A stretch of 64,000 nucleotides of DNA, from NCBI RefSeq assembly GCF_000165425.1, contig NW_001799020.1, forward strand, positions 1 to 64,000. Reading direction: 5' to 3'. The stretch comes from Paramecium tetraurelia. Taxonomy: Eukaryota > Ciliophora > Oligohymenophorea > Peniculida > Parameciidae. The notes under the pieces were generated by a model that was not told the DNA's origin, searched no databases, and worked only from the letters and a program-made list of their open reading frames with translations. Positions 49,154 to 60,399 of the stretch are shown piece by piece (position 1 is the first letter of the stretch; every line of letters begins with the position of its first letter). The position numbers and the translations under genes are program-made.

Positions 49154-51177
49154 TCATCCCTTAAAGTATTATTATATTGATTTTAATAACAATTGTTTAC
49201 TTCCCTTTAATTCTGCTAATTATTGTGGGTCAGCCATCAAAAATTAAACCTTATTCTAATTACTTTCTTCATTTTTTATAAATTTGATTGAAAAGGCCAT
49301 GAATTCAATTGTGTGATCTTCTAATAAATCCTTCTCCATCTCGAAATCGAAATTTAGATTCATTTCCCCGAACATTTTCTTAAATTAGAGATAATATAAC
49401 TAAGGTGAGCCTAAGCTATCTTAGAAATTGAATTTCTTGATTTCTTCTAACAAATTAGGATCTTTTATTAATTTCTAATCCTCTTAAAACTAATTTATTT
49501 TGATCTAAAATACTAATAGAATAAAATTTTTACTAGAAACAACTATTTATAATTCTTGTAATTTTATATGATTTTATCCTTCTAATCAGATTAGCATTAC
49601 AAGAAGGTCCATATTTCTTCATCCAAGTTCTTCTTATCTACAAAACTCAATTCCTTAGATATTTATAAATTTAAAGAATTGTCAAATCTTTTGGAGATAA
49701 GTGTGTAGATATTTAAGAAGCATGAGTATTGATACCCGTATAAGTAGAGTTAGAGCAAATATAGAATGATGGTGTAATTTGATTTAAAAATTGTTTGCTT
49801 ATTAATTTGCAAATACTTGAATGTGTTCTCAATTTTATTGCTTAGTTGATTTGCAAAAGTACATTTTGCTTGATAGAAACCTAAAATCTTCTCTAAAACA
49901 TTAGTTTATAATTAGCACAGGGAATGTTTTTTTTACATTCTAATTTATCTCACAGGTGTTCCTACTTGATCTTAACGATTCTACAGAAGTTAATCACTAT
50001 GAAAAGGTTAAAATATCTGTTTATCCTAACTCTATTACCTTGCTTACGGGAATTCACCGGTTTGATTAGCTCTCTAAAGTTTGCTGTTTGATCTCAAAAA
50101 TTGAGTTTCTTTGGGTTGTGATATATTATTGTTATCTATTGAGGTCGATTGAGAATCTCGGTCATTTTACTCCTTCAATTAAGAGGACACTGGCGATTGC
50201 AATTATTAATCTGAAGAGGATATATTACGATTAATCACTTTTGTAGATTCAATATCCAGATCATTACTTGGAAACTATATGAACAGTTCATTCCAACTTA
50301 TTCTAGAGGATTCTTCGTATACTAAGGAAGACCTTAAAAAGTTCAATAATAATTGTTATTCAGACGCAGATCCTCCTAATTCTTTTGGGATACCTCCTAT
50401 TACAATTCTATGAGTTTTAGTTCTCTTTAAGGCTTCGATAAATTAAAACATTCCATGACTATCAACTGGCAATTTTGAATAGACTAATTAATAGATTAAT
50501 ACACCTAACTAAATTTAATATTGATAATACACTATATATATCGCATTTATTTGAATAAACTCCATTAATCAGAATCTAAGGAGCAGCATAATATGGAGTT
50601 CCAGCGTGACTTTATTCTATTTCCAAATTAGGGTTCTCTAAGATCTTTGACATCCCATAATCGGCGAGCTAGTTTTATGTTTGATTATACCTAGAAATCT
50701 CCATTGTTCCCTAGAAATATATTTGCTGGTTTTATGTCTCTATGCATAATGCCCAATTTATAGAGTTCCCTGTAACCATTTATTATTTAAGAAAGAATCT
50801 GTATAATCTCTTGAACTTAAAATTTCTTACCATACTTTAAATACTTTTGAATGACACTCTAGAAATCTCCTTATTGACAATATTCCATAAAAATGAAGCA
50901 TAGATCTTCTCTTTAGGTTATATGAAGTATTTTCACTAAATTTGGACAATCTACTTGAATTAGTTTCTTAACTATTTCAATTTCTCTCTAGAAGGCGACA
51001 TTTGTCTTTGGAGATTGTGATATAATCTAAGATAAAAATGAAAATTACTTTAACACACAAAGGTATTCGATAATTCGGATTTGAACATTTATAACAATAC
51101 GAAAATGCTCCATGCCCAAAATACTCGGCAAAGTGTATGCTAAAACCATCAATTTCTGAAGGAGAATTGTTTGACAT
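49154..51177 (-). CDS. Serine/threonine kinase, Unc-51/ULK-like
   Basis: A kinase domain fills the first 280 residues: glycine loop FGHGAFSYCYKC, ATP-binding Lys in LCVK, the regulatory-helix Glu region QREIEIVKKLIQ, hinge FIFMEYCQQGDF, catalytic loop MHRDIKPANIFL, a DYG in place of DFG (ADYGMSKIL) and AGTPYYAAPQIL. All catalytic residues are present, and the DYG Tyr is a tolerated change. The order and the HRDIKPxNIFL block resemble Unc-51/Atg1-type kinases, which start autophagy in other eukaryotes; that role here is inference. The remaining 350 residues are Ser/Gln-rich linker and a C-terminal helical region (KKMFGEMNLNFDFEMEKDLL). Introns include 51027-51048 and 50669-50690 (22 nt each) and one or more GTG-type ones near 50500; the 3' part is partly unresolved. 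Confidence 0.8.
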
Positions 51178-51809
51178 CTATCTTAAAATATAAATATTAT
51201 TAATAATTAATAATCTATATGTTGAAACAGTGATAAATATTGGGGAATTTTTTATTATCATTTTTTTTGTATTTCTAAACAAATAAAACAGGGAATGTAT
51301 ATATTTTAAATATAATCGTTATTGATCAATTTATGAAATTTATCTTAGTAATTAAACTACTGTGAATATTATACAGTCTAAGTAATTTTAAGTTTCCAAA
51401 TCATCAGTTAATTTAATAACCACTTGTTATTAGAAAATTAATTATGAGTTGGAATACATATACATGTAATAAATGATTTAAACACAACCTAATTATGACT
51501 TGCTCTTAAATCTAAATGAGTTCTATTCCTTATGTTTTAATAATAACTCAAAGAGTTAAAGGTGTCGTTAGATTGGCATGACATTTTATTTTAAATCTGA
51601 TGGCAAACTTTAAATTATTAGTTGATCCATTTTAAGTGTTTGTCTCTTCAAATTCAATCCTTAAACCATTTATGAGAGAATAGCAAAAGATTTCAAGAAT
51701 TGATTGATAAATTCATATATAAATGCAATCAGTAATTTGTGGTGTATTTAAATATTTAGTTATAATAATTTATGTTAACAGAAAATTGTTCAGTTATATA
51801 ACTAGTATA
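51178..51809. other. Intergenic region
   Basis: This 632 bp lies between the start of the kinase and the stop of the CXC-domain gene, both on the minus strand. It is very AT-rich with runs of T. No ORF above chance level and no recognisable motif was seen. Confidence 0.4.
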
Positions 51810-52798
51810 TCAATTGGAAACAGTTTCAATTTTCTTTTTTTTCTTTAATTGCACTGGTATTCTTTTCTTATTAGCACAATCTTTGCATCTACAACTGGAC
51901 GAGCATTTTTGATTTCTTATATAACATTCACAGTAGTTTTTTTAGCATTGGGATTTTTAACATTTACAGCCCCAGACTCTTGATCTATCAAATAAGTCAT
52001 CATCATGTTTCTGTCGCTAAGACTTTATTTTAATTTTTTCTAATGCTGTTTGTCTGACTGGGAGATGATCGTCGCAATTCTTGCAAGCAAAGCATTTGCA
52101 AAGTTCTGTACATTGTCTATTCTAATGGAAACATTGACAATATAGTTTAAGACAGTTCGACTTAGTGCATTTGCATGGAGTTGTGTTTGGTTCCTGCTAT
52201 TAAGAGTGGAGATCGGATTCCTAATTAGGGTCTTGAGTTGTGTTAAAAGAAGGATTAAGCTTATTTTTGCGAATTCTTCTACTTCTTTGTTCCAGAGTAT
52301 GAGAGCAGGGATCGTCTGCTTTTTTTTGATGATCTTAAATTTAAATGTTTGGCAATTTTATGTTTGCATCACTATTCATTTCTTAGACTTGGTTCTGGTT
52401 GTTAAACTTCATAATTGTGGGTGAGTTTGGTTCTTCAATATCATTTTCTGACAAGAAGCTCCTAAAATAGATCTAAAAACATACATCATATTTTTAAGTT
52501 GCGGCTAAGGCAATTCAACATTGTCATTGTCTAAAATGGTATCATATTTGTTCTGGTTCCAACAGTCGTATGTTAATGGGGAGGAATCTTTCCTTTGATC
52601 GATAGAATTCCAAAAATGTTAGTGCATTTCCTTTTACTAATAATTAATATTGTTCTGTTGAAGTACACTATTGAATGTGTTATTTAACATGGAGTTTATT
52701 TATTTATATTCTGCCAATCGGCTTTGTTGCGTAAGTTAATCAATTATGAAATGCGTTTCTTCATGTATTTCGAAAAATTAGTATTACTCAAATCTCAT
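51810..52798 (-). CDS. Tesmin/LIN54-type CXC-domain DNA-binding protein
   Basis: A 321-residue protein whose second half carries two CXC repeats: PCKCTKSNCLKLYCQCFHQN ... CTELCKCFACKNCDDH, and GCKCQKSQCQKNYCECYIRN ... CSSSCRCKDCANKK. In LIN54, TSO1 and Tombola such paired CXC motifs bind zinc and insert a Tyr into the minor groove of CHR promoter elements of cell-cycle genes. Here the key KSxCxKxYCxCF(Y) spacing and both Tyr are present. The first 180 residues (RFEQYQFFEIHEETHFIID, Asn/Gln-rich) have no known domain. One 23 nt intron at 52462-52484. The frame is open upstream of the chosen Met, so a further 5' exon may exist. It ends in a Lys-run (LKKKKKIETVSN). Confidence 0.9.
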
Positions 52799-53224
52799 TG
52801 GACAAAATGCAGGATTGGATGACTCAAACTCGGTGAGATGAAGGAATAATAATTCTATATAAAGAAATCTATAGAAAAGAGTGGGGGAGTCCTTATCAAG
52901 AAAAATTAAAATAAATTTATTTATATCTCAATTATACAATCCATAATTTTAGTATATATTTATATAATTGGTATATTAAATTCTTTAGAAAATATTAATT
53001 TTTTTCATCACTTTGATTTGTACCCATTGTTAAATTCTTAAAATTAATTTTCATTTTATTTTTTAGACTTAATATTTCATTAAAATTAATAATTCCAACA
53101 ACTATCATATATATTAAATTAAATTGGTAAGAGGCTGAAATGAAATTTTTAAATTATTTTTTCTCCAAAATATACTAATTTTAATATATTTTAAATTTAG
53201 ACAACAGGTTAATATTAAATATAG
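52799..53224. other. Divergent intergenic region
   Basis: This 426 bp separates divergent genes. Its first 120 bp on the minus strand continue the CXC gene's frame without a Met (FLDKDSPTLFYRF), so they may be a 5' exon. The rest is AT-rich without ORFs. Confidence 0.4.
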
Positions 53225-53656
53225 ATGGGAAGTTCATGCATTTCGAATTAAAAGGATTCTCTTTTTGAAGATGTTGCTTCTGTATAAATAAACTCTAAAG
53301 AGAAAGGAATCTAGGGTATCAACCAAACAATCAAGGCCAATTTCTAGTAGGTTAAAGTATTGAAGGAAACCTTAGATGAGGGAATCTAAATCTCCAACAT
53401 CCAGACCATTGTGATTCGACCGAGATGCGAATCAGAAAGTGCCAAAATAATGAGCGATTTAATCAAGTTCGGCAATCAGATCACTATTATATCAAAACGA
53501 ATGCCAGATAGCCCTGTTTCGAGCATGAAATCGATTTCTAAAAAAGGGATTCTAAAGAACAAATAAGAGATTAGTGTGACTAAATCAGCAGATGGAGACG
53601 TGTTCTTTCCATCCCTATACAGAACTAGCGGCAAAAACATCAGATTCAAGGGGTGA
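53225..53656 (+). CDS. Small protein with N-terminal lipidation motif
   Basis: A 143-residue intronless protein. It begins MGSSCISNQKDS: Gly2 followed by Ser at position 6-7 is the N-myristoylation pattern, and Cys5 is in the usual place for palmitoylation, so it is probably anchored to the inner face of a membrane or cilium. The rest is basic and polar (VIRPRCESESAKIMSDLIK, KSISKKGILKNKQEISVT) and ends FFPSLYRTSGKNIRFKG. No domain is recognised. The short gene is well bounded and its composition looks coding. It faces the methyltransferase gene with 75 bp between their stops. Confidence 0.75.
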
Positions 53657-53731
53657 AAACTATGATTTATAATATGATTTTAAGGAATTTAATTCAATAT
53701 TTTAATAAAATATCATAATACTCTTGATTCC

Positions 53732-54436
53732 TCATGCCTTGGTTTCATAAACGAAAACCCTGAAAATCTTGGTTGGGATGTTGAACTCCTTATTAAGCTT
53801 CTCCTTGTTCACAATTTTCAATTGAGTTTTGGTCAACAAAGTTTCGAACTCCTATTCGTATGTGATTTATCCGAAATCGATAGTTGTGAAATACTTGATC
53901 TTGGGTTTGATGTACTCGACAAATTGGAGGAAGGTTGAATTCTTCTTACTGTCTGGTTGTAGAGTCAAAATGAAATAGATAGATCCCCCTGGATTTAGCA
54001 ACGATTTAGCCAATTCAAGAGCTTCAATCCTCTTGGGCATGAGCATGAAAGACGAGGAGAAGACTACGGCATCAAACTTTCCTTCCTTCCTTTCGGACAC
54101 CTCATAGAAGTTTTGATATCTAATTTCCAGTTTACGTCCTCCTAAATTATAATTTCTAAAAATGTTATTGGCTTTCAACACATAGGCTTGATCGATGTCC
54201 ACTCCCAAGACTTCGCAATTTTATGGCAATTGATTCCAGATGTGTTTCAATGGAGAACCTGTTCCCACTCCGATGTCCAGGATCCTTTTGGGGTTTCTTT
54301 GGTTCATATAAAAGACTAGTCTTTCATAGCTGTATTTTGTTAAGAAATTCGAGATGATCATGTCATAGATGGTGGATGGAATAAAATATAGGGTATGTAG
54401 AATTTTAGTCAAGAAAGTCTGAATGAATGATGCCAT
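53732..54436 (-). CDS. SAM-dependent methyltransferase, membrane-tethered
   Basis: A 234-residue class I (Rossmann-fold) methyltransferase. The SAM-binding motif I reads ILDIGVGTGSPLKHI, followed by the acidic strand end VLGVDIDQAYV, motif FDAVVFSSSFMLMPK, and the LLNPGGSIYFIL segment after it. The start MASFIQTFLTKILHTLYFIP gives a hydrophobic N-terminal segment that may associate it with a membrane. The substrate cannot be told; the family includes enzymes acting on lipids, quinones and small molecules. An in-frame ATG 45 bases upstream (MHILIIHLYKLIFYL) would lengthen the hydrophobic part; I prefer the shorter start. Intronless and a clean multiple of three. Confidence 0.88.
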
Positions 54437-54605
54437 TAAATAAAATATTAATTTATATAAATGAATTATTAAAATATGCAATATAATTAATTTCTAGATT
54501 AATCTATTTGATCATCGTTGTGAGATGATGTAGCAGTAAGTACTTAATTTTTAGTGATTTCAATTGAATTCTTAAAATGTATAAATTTTATTAAATAAAA
54601 AAACC

Positions 54606-56494
54606 ATGTCATTGTTATTCTTGCTCTAACTATTCTCATTATACAATTGCATTCGATTTTAATAGACCTACTCTTACTTTGATTCGATTGATAAGTTAGA
54701 ACTAATAACATCAATCTTGTTAAGTGGAAAACCTTGCAATTTAGAAGCTTTAAACGCATGTGCCTTGAAATTTTATATGCTCAATAATGATGCTCACGCT
54801 ATTAGCAATTTGGGCTACTTTCATTTGTTTGGTTTTCCAGAGAATAGAGGAGATGAATATTTGCATTTTTGTCAGGAATTCGGAGGATTTTCAGTTCCAC
54901 TCCTGAAGTAGAATGAAAGTTTGGCTTACAATTATTTTAAATTAAGCAATCGATACGAAACTTAGGTTTATATTGCCTTCATTGATTGGATGAACTTCAA
55001 GAGAGGAGGACCAGTGCCTAGAAGCATTAGAAAATTGAAGAATCTGGATTATACACTAGCCAAATTAGCTTACTTCAATTACTAATTTAATTGCCATCGA
55101 TTCAGAAACATCCCTGAATTAGAACTTAGTCAAAGATTCGATGAGATGTTTGGTGAAGTTGATTGTCAATAATGCGATCAATTGATGTTGATTGGGTATC
55201 AAATAGGCGAGGCAGAATTGTAGTATTTTCATGAGATTATACCCAAGATCGAATTGACTCATGAAGACTTTTTGCTTATAGAGTAGTAGGCAAATAATGG
55301 AGATCCATAGGCGTAACTTCAGTTAGCATATTAATTCTACGCTGGAAACGATAATTTGGGAATAAATAGGGACTTAAATCAAGCCATGAATATCTTCTCA
55401 AATATGAGCTTGAGTGGAGAGTCATTGCATAATCAAGCACTCTTACATGTGATGAAAGGGGAATACTAGCAGGCTTTGATTTTACTCTAATAGGCAATCG
55501 AGCTATTTTAGATGCCTGATTCTTACAATCTATTGGGTTATATGTATTTATAGGGTCTGGGAGTGGAAGAAGATTTGAAGATGGCTTAGTCTCTCTTTTA
55601 ATAGGCTGTGGATAGGGGGTTCGATGCAGCTGCAGTCACTCTTGGAATAATGAAGATGAATAGAAATGTGACTGAGGGAGTTGAGTAATTGCTGAATCAA
55701 ACTGAATACAATGCGAGATGGGCTTTGATCTAAGCTTATGTAAGTTTTTCGAAGGTTTTGGATCAGCAATTTGGATGTCAAAGATTTTTGAACATCACGA
55801 GAGAGTTCATTAAATAAATTATATATCCAGTCATATAGAATGAGAAACCATTGCCCGAGGATCCAAAATCGTAATACATAATGAAATAATTCTGGGCATT
55901 CCTAGGGATTATTGAACCAATAGATCTAGAAGAATAAGTTATTTATAGATTTGAGGGGGCTGCCACAGCACTTGCTCATGACTTAACTGATTAAGAATTG
56001 TAGAAGAAGTTCTATTAATCAGATCTCTAACCAGAGAGCTATATATCACTCTCACAAATTGAGTTTTCATAAGGAAATACTACTCAAGCACAATATTGGG
56101 TTGATCAATTAATAAGACAATGCATTGAAGGCAAATATGAGAAGGACTCCTTGTTTGTTGCTTATATGTGGAAAGCTTGGATCACCTTGGTGAATATTTT
56201 TTATTGATTGTTTAGTTATATTCATGCATATTATTATAATAATATTAATTAGAATGGAGTAAAAATCTTCAAAACGAATGTGTTCAATGGATTCTAATTT
56301 CGAGCATGCTGAATTCATATCAGCTAGAACAGATACCAAATAGCGTTTAGGAGAATTATTCATTCAGCATCCCACAAAATTGGAAAGTATCAATATTGCA
56401 AATTATAACTTTAAGTGTTTGGTCTGAGATAAGTAAGTTCCAGAATCCCAAAATTCAAACATAAAAAACCTCTATTCGAATTACCCATGAGTGA
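54606..56494 (+). CDS. SEL1-repeat ER protein, SEL1L/Hrd3-like
   Basis: About 620 residues. It starts with a signal peptide (MSLLFLLQLFSLYNC). SEL1-like repeats are clear: NNDAHAISNLGYFHLFGFPE, NNGDPQAQLQLAYQFYAGND, LNQAMNIFSNMSLSGESLH, DSYNLLGYMYLQGLGVEEDL, KMAQSLFQQAVDRGFDAAAV. The arrangement of an ER signal, SEL1 repeats in two blocks and hydrophobic stretches near the C terminus (WKAWITL|LYSCILL) matches SEL1L/Hrd3, which holds the Hrd1 ligase in the ER-associated degradation complex. That function is inferred from layout, not proven. One 26 nt intron at 56190-56215 (GTG...TAG). The stop region overlaps the start of the next ORF by 8 bp on the same strand, so the 3' end or the next start may be different. 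Confidence 0.8.
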
Positions 56495-57135
56495 TACGTA
56501 AAGGTCATTGACACATCAAACAACTTCGATTATTGATTGTAGCAAATGTAGTCAAAGTCTCTCAAAAATGATCAATAATAAAACCCATCATGAACAATTG
56601 GTTCTCTCATAACCTACTCTAGTAGCTGAAGAGAGGAAAGAATTATAATTGTAACCCCCAAAACGATTGGCGAGTCATCATGGCAGATTAAGGAATGAGT
56701 TACCTCCCATATTGGCTCATCCTAATATTTCACCACCTCCCTCCTTTCAGCAATCTCTCAAGACACAAACTAAACAAAAAACATTGGGAAAATTGTCTTT
56801 CGGACGAATCTCTAAGAATCTTGATCATGATCTCATGCAAGTCATTTAATCAGAACTTCAGAAGCAATTCAATAATAATCTTCAAAAAGACTATCCAATT
56901 GCTAAGATGCTTTAAAAATATGTATTTATGGTTGTCTATGCAATTCAAGCAAAACTTAAAAAGGTCTAAGTTGATCTCTCTTAGTCAGGCCATCAAGGAT
57001 TTTAAGAGGTCGGTGCAGTCGGAGGACAAGTCAAATACTTTTGAACTATTCAAATTGAAGGAGAAGGAATTAAATTAATTAATCTCTGGGCATAATAATT
57101 ATGAAATTTATTAAACTATTGATGATATAATATGA
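56487..57135 (+). CDS. Hypothetical polar protein
   Basis: About 206 residues if started at 56487 (MSDTQRSLTHQTTSIIDC), or 179 if started at the second Met at 56568. Residues 8-30 include DCSKCSQSLK, a possible half zinc site. The middle is Pro-rich (ELPPILAHPNISPPPSF), the rest basic and helical (KQFNNNLQKDYPIAKML, KLISLSQAIKDFKRSVQSED). One 28 nt intron at 56922-56949 restores KY|QNLKRS and carries the frame to TGA at 57133. No domain is recognised. The overlap of its first ATG with the previous stop argues for the later start. Confidence 0.65.
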
Positions 57136-57227
57136 TTAATAATATTTTTAACTAATTAACACCTTATTTACGCATTATTGAAACTTATTTATGAAAATTT
57201 TATGTCACTTTGAATTTGTATTATATA

Positions 57228-58403
57228 ATGTAGAACAAAGCTCTTGTTTTGAAATAAAGACCTGACGAAACATTCCCACAAAATATGGACTTTTTTGAAG
57301 TTCGAGAAGTCCCTGTACCTGAACTTAACGACGGGGAAATCTTGATTAGAGTACTCTTATAATTCAAAAAAAGGTTTTGTACATTGGAGTTGATCCAGTC
57401 ATGAGAGTTTGGCTTTCTGGAGCCAAAACCTACATCGACGCTGTCTAAATAGGACAAGTCATGCCTGCTTTTGGAGTGGGGATTGTGGTTGACACCAAAT
57501 AGCCAAAATGGGATGTAGGTAAAAGAGAATTCCTAAATTTTAGGACAAATCGTATTTGGGGTTTTGGAATGTGCCAATCTCTGTAAAAGAGCAACCAAGC
57601 CTTTATTCAAAGTTCCTCTCTTTGAGTTAGGCGACCCAAATATACCTCTCTTGCTTTCTATTTATGGAGTCACAGGACTGACAGCTCTTAACGGAATGAA
57701 ACTCATTCCATAAGATCATATACCTACCTAAGACAGATAGAGAACTTTTTGTGTGTCAAGTGCAGCAGGGTCGACAGGATCGATAGCTCTTTAGATCGCA
57801 AAACATATGGGGTTTAAGACAATCGGAATTGTGAGTGGGAGAGAGAAGAGAGAGTTCGTTTTGGGTTTGGGTGCAGACGAATGCATCACTTATAATGATT
57901 GCAAAGAAAATGATGAAATAATTGTTGAGTATGGAATATTATTAAATTAAGCAAATTAACATAAGAAATAAAAAGAGTGGCTCCAAATGGCATAGATGTA
58001 TATTTTGACAATGCAGGAGAAGAAGTCCTAGATGCTGTATTACCAGGTATGGCTAAGGAGGGATTAATCTTGTTATGTGGAGCTACATCCACATACAATG
58101 CTTGGAAGAATAGAGGTGGATTGACTAATCTTGCTTCCGCCATCACATAACAAGTCAAATTAGAAGGTATAATTTAAACATTAGAGATTAGGCATCATAT
58201 TTTATTAGGACCAAGCCAAAATTTATAGTGGATTCTCAGATATGATCGAATTAGTCAATGATGGAGTAATCAAACATTAAGAGGAAATTTATTATGGAGT
58301 TGAGAATTTTGTCTAAGGTCTTAAGAGAGTCTTCCTTGGACAGAACATGGGGAAAATCATTATTTAAATCGACCAATAAGTTGAACATTAAGCCAAACTA
58401 TGA
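57228..58403 (+). CDS. NADPH-dependent medium-chain reductase (PTGR/quinone-oxidoreductase type)
   Basis: A 359-residue medium-chain dehydrogenase/reductase lacking the structural zinc. The N-terminal part has VREVPVPELNDGEILIRVLY, then YIGVDPVMRVWL, the substrate-side motif (compare LYLSVDPYMRG in prostaglandin/leukotriene reductases). The nucleotide-binding fold contains SSAAGSTGSIALQIAKHMG (AASGGVGS-like) and TIGIVSGREKREFVLGLGAD, and later GIDVYFDNAGEEVLDAVLP, which is VDvYFDNVGG-like. The C-terminal sequence ends GLKRVFLGQNMGKIII. It should reduce alpha,beta-unsaturated carbonyls or quinones with NADPH. Introns: 57351-57373, 57519-57543, 57929-57951 and 58167-58191 (23-25 nt). The spliced length is a multiple of three. 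Confidence 0.9.
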
Positions 58404-58479
58404 TTATATTAAGTTGTGTTTAATAATATTATTATAAATGATAAGCTATTATAATTATGTCCTTTATCTATCATACAAT

Positions 58480-59100
58480 ATTAATTATTTCCATATCTCT
58501 TAAGATGCTTTCAATTCAGTGTCCAATTAAGGTGGACCAAAAATGATTATTAATGTGCTCAATGAATGTCTATTTTGTAAATCAAGTTCTAATGATTGGA
58601 AACTCTTTTTATAGAAATTTCCTTTAACTAATAATTTAAAATTAGGAGTGTATAAACATACCCTTTCATTCTTTTGTAGGAAATCAGGATTGGATTATAA
58701 TATATACTACCTAGTTATTAAAAACTATGCAATTTGCCTAGATTACAAATTCTAATGTATTGAATTAATTTTTGCCAGATTCATCTTTAATATGTTCCAT
58801 TCCAATCTCTCCAAATCAGAATTCAATATGAAGACGGCTGTTATCAAGAAACGAAAGATTATTAAAATAAATAGAATCTATTCAATTATATATGTTCTTA
58901 TCTCGAAGTCTAAATATATCTTCTAAAAATTATTGGCAAATCATGGCTTCTTAAGATTATTAACTCATTTTGATGTTATTTAAGTGATGCTATAATATTC
59001 AATTTAATCGATTTTATGTCATAAACCATAAAAACAACATAAATATTATTGAACTAATGATTTCACTTATAAGCAATTCGACAAAACCAATCGTTGCTCA
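58480..59100 (-). pseudogene. Probable pseudogene with in-frame TGA codons
   Basis: Minus-strand sequence here reads as protein in one frame (ICQQFLEDIFRLRDKNIYN, IDSIYFNNLSFLDNSRLHI, FGEIGMEHIKDESGKNQFN, LEFVIQANCIVFNNQ), but TGA codons fall between these parts, near positions 58885 and 58820, with none of them inside a normal GT-AG intron. A neighbouring frame from about 58770 (DFLQKNERVCLYTPNFKLLV, ELDLQNRHSLSTLIIIF) also looks coding. The plus strand is TGA-free from 58438 to 59052, which I regard as the shadow. The simplest reading is a decayed gene; a gene with unusual introns is the alternative. No family is recognised. Confidence 0.4.
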
Positions 59101-59500
59101 ATAGATTATGCTATGATTGATGAACTGATAACATAATCAAGAATCATTATGTGATTATATTTAGTTAGTTTTTTAAAACATAATTTGATAGTAAAATATC
59201 TCAAATTATATTTGTATTTGAACCAATATAATAGATTGAATTACTTTTTCACATTTTATTTTATTTCTTGAGATCAATCACTCCATTGTTATAAAGGATA
59301 ACTATTATTATATTAATCCAAATATCATGAATGGATATAATTATCAAAAAAATTAATTATAAAATTTTCAATTAAAATAATTATTATAATATGTAATTTT
59401 TAGTAGAGGATTTAAATTTATTATGTATCATTATACTTTATAATTACCCTTGATACTTGAGTTTTTATAAAGTTTAAATTTATTTATATATCTGTGTGGC
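59101..59500. other. Intergenic stretch before the carrier gene
   Basis: AT-rich sequence with no ORF above chance. It should contain the carrier gene's promoter in its last part (TATA-rich sequence at 59480-59492). Nothing else was seen. Confidence 0.35.
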
Positions 59501-60383
59501 ATGACAGATTACTTGAAGGCTGTAATTGAAACACAACTTATAGGAGCATTCAGAGTGGCAATAACGATGCCTCTAGAACATGTCCTAGATAGAATCAAGA
59601 CCTACAAACAGTCGAAATTGGGAATCACCTATTTATAAGTATATATATTATTTTGTATTTTAGAGTTTTAGGGATATAAAGGGGGCTCGAGGTTACCTGG
59701 GATTATACGATGGTTTCTATCCTAGCTTTCTTAGAAACATGTTTAAATAGTATTATCGTTGGCCAATGATGATCTTTATCCCATCATTTCTTAAAGACCA
59801 TATTGATAATTCTTCTCTAAATAAGATTCTCACTGGCATATCAATAGGATTATTTGAGAGTTGTCTCATAACACCATTTGAGAGGCTTAAAACACTAAAA
59901 ATGACCACAATGTCCACTGGATTTGGATACTTAAAATACATAACTCTAGATTCCATTTATGTTGGATTTCGCATCCAAACCACTCGATAGGTAGTATCCT
60001 GGACAAACTATTTATACTGGGATCACAAACTCAGATATGCACTGAAAGGAGATCCCTCTCAGAAGTTAAGTTTAGTAAATGGCTTGATTGCTTCATTTAT
60101 TTCAAGTGTTTTGAATATTATGGCAGGTTAAATATAAAATTTATTTATAGTTCATCCGATTGATACATTAAAGACACTAGTGTAGATGGAATCTAATCAG
60201 GGATATAGAAAGATTCCCTTGTTCTAAGCCTTTTAGTTGGTATTTCAATAACATGGTCTATCTGGTCTATATGCTGGTTGGCAGGCAAGAATAATAGCCT
60301 ATTTTTGTTAAGCGGCTCTGACAACTCCAACTATAGACTATTTGGAGAGGAATTACGGAATCGCAAAAAGAAATGATAAATGA
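59501..60383 (+). CDS. Mitochondrial carrier family protein
   Basis: A 277-residue member of the mitochondrial carrier family with the three signature repeats: MPLEHVLDRIKTY, TPFERLKTLKM and HPIDTLKTLVQM, each the P-x-(D/E)-x-x-(K/R) motif after a membrane helix. Other helices are QLIGAFRVAIT, KILTGISIGLFESCLI and LIASFISSVLNIMA. The second-part motif (GARGYLGLYDGFYPSFLRN, HGLSGLYAGWQARII) is also typical. These proteins exchange metabolites across the inner mitochondrial membrane; the substrate cannot be told from what I can see. Introns at 59639-59663 (25 nt) and 60127-60150 (24 nt). The first charge motif is PLEHVLDR rather than PxD, a mild change. Confidence 0.88.
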
Positions 60384-60399
60384 TTTACATTTAATTTAT

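Noticed and set aside
58438-59052. 204-codon plus-strand frame
   Set aside because: The opposite strand reads as better protein, and this frame has no motif; treated as a shadow of the pseudogene.
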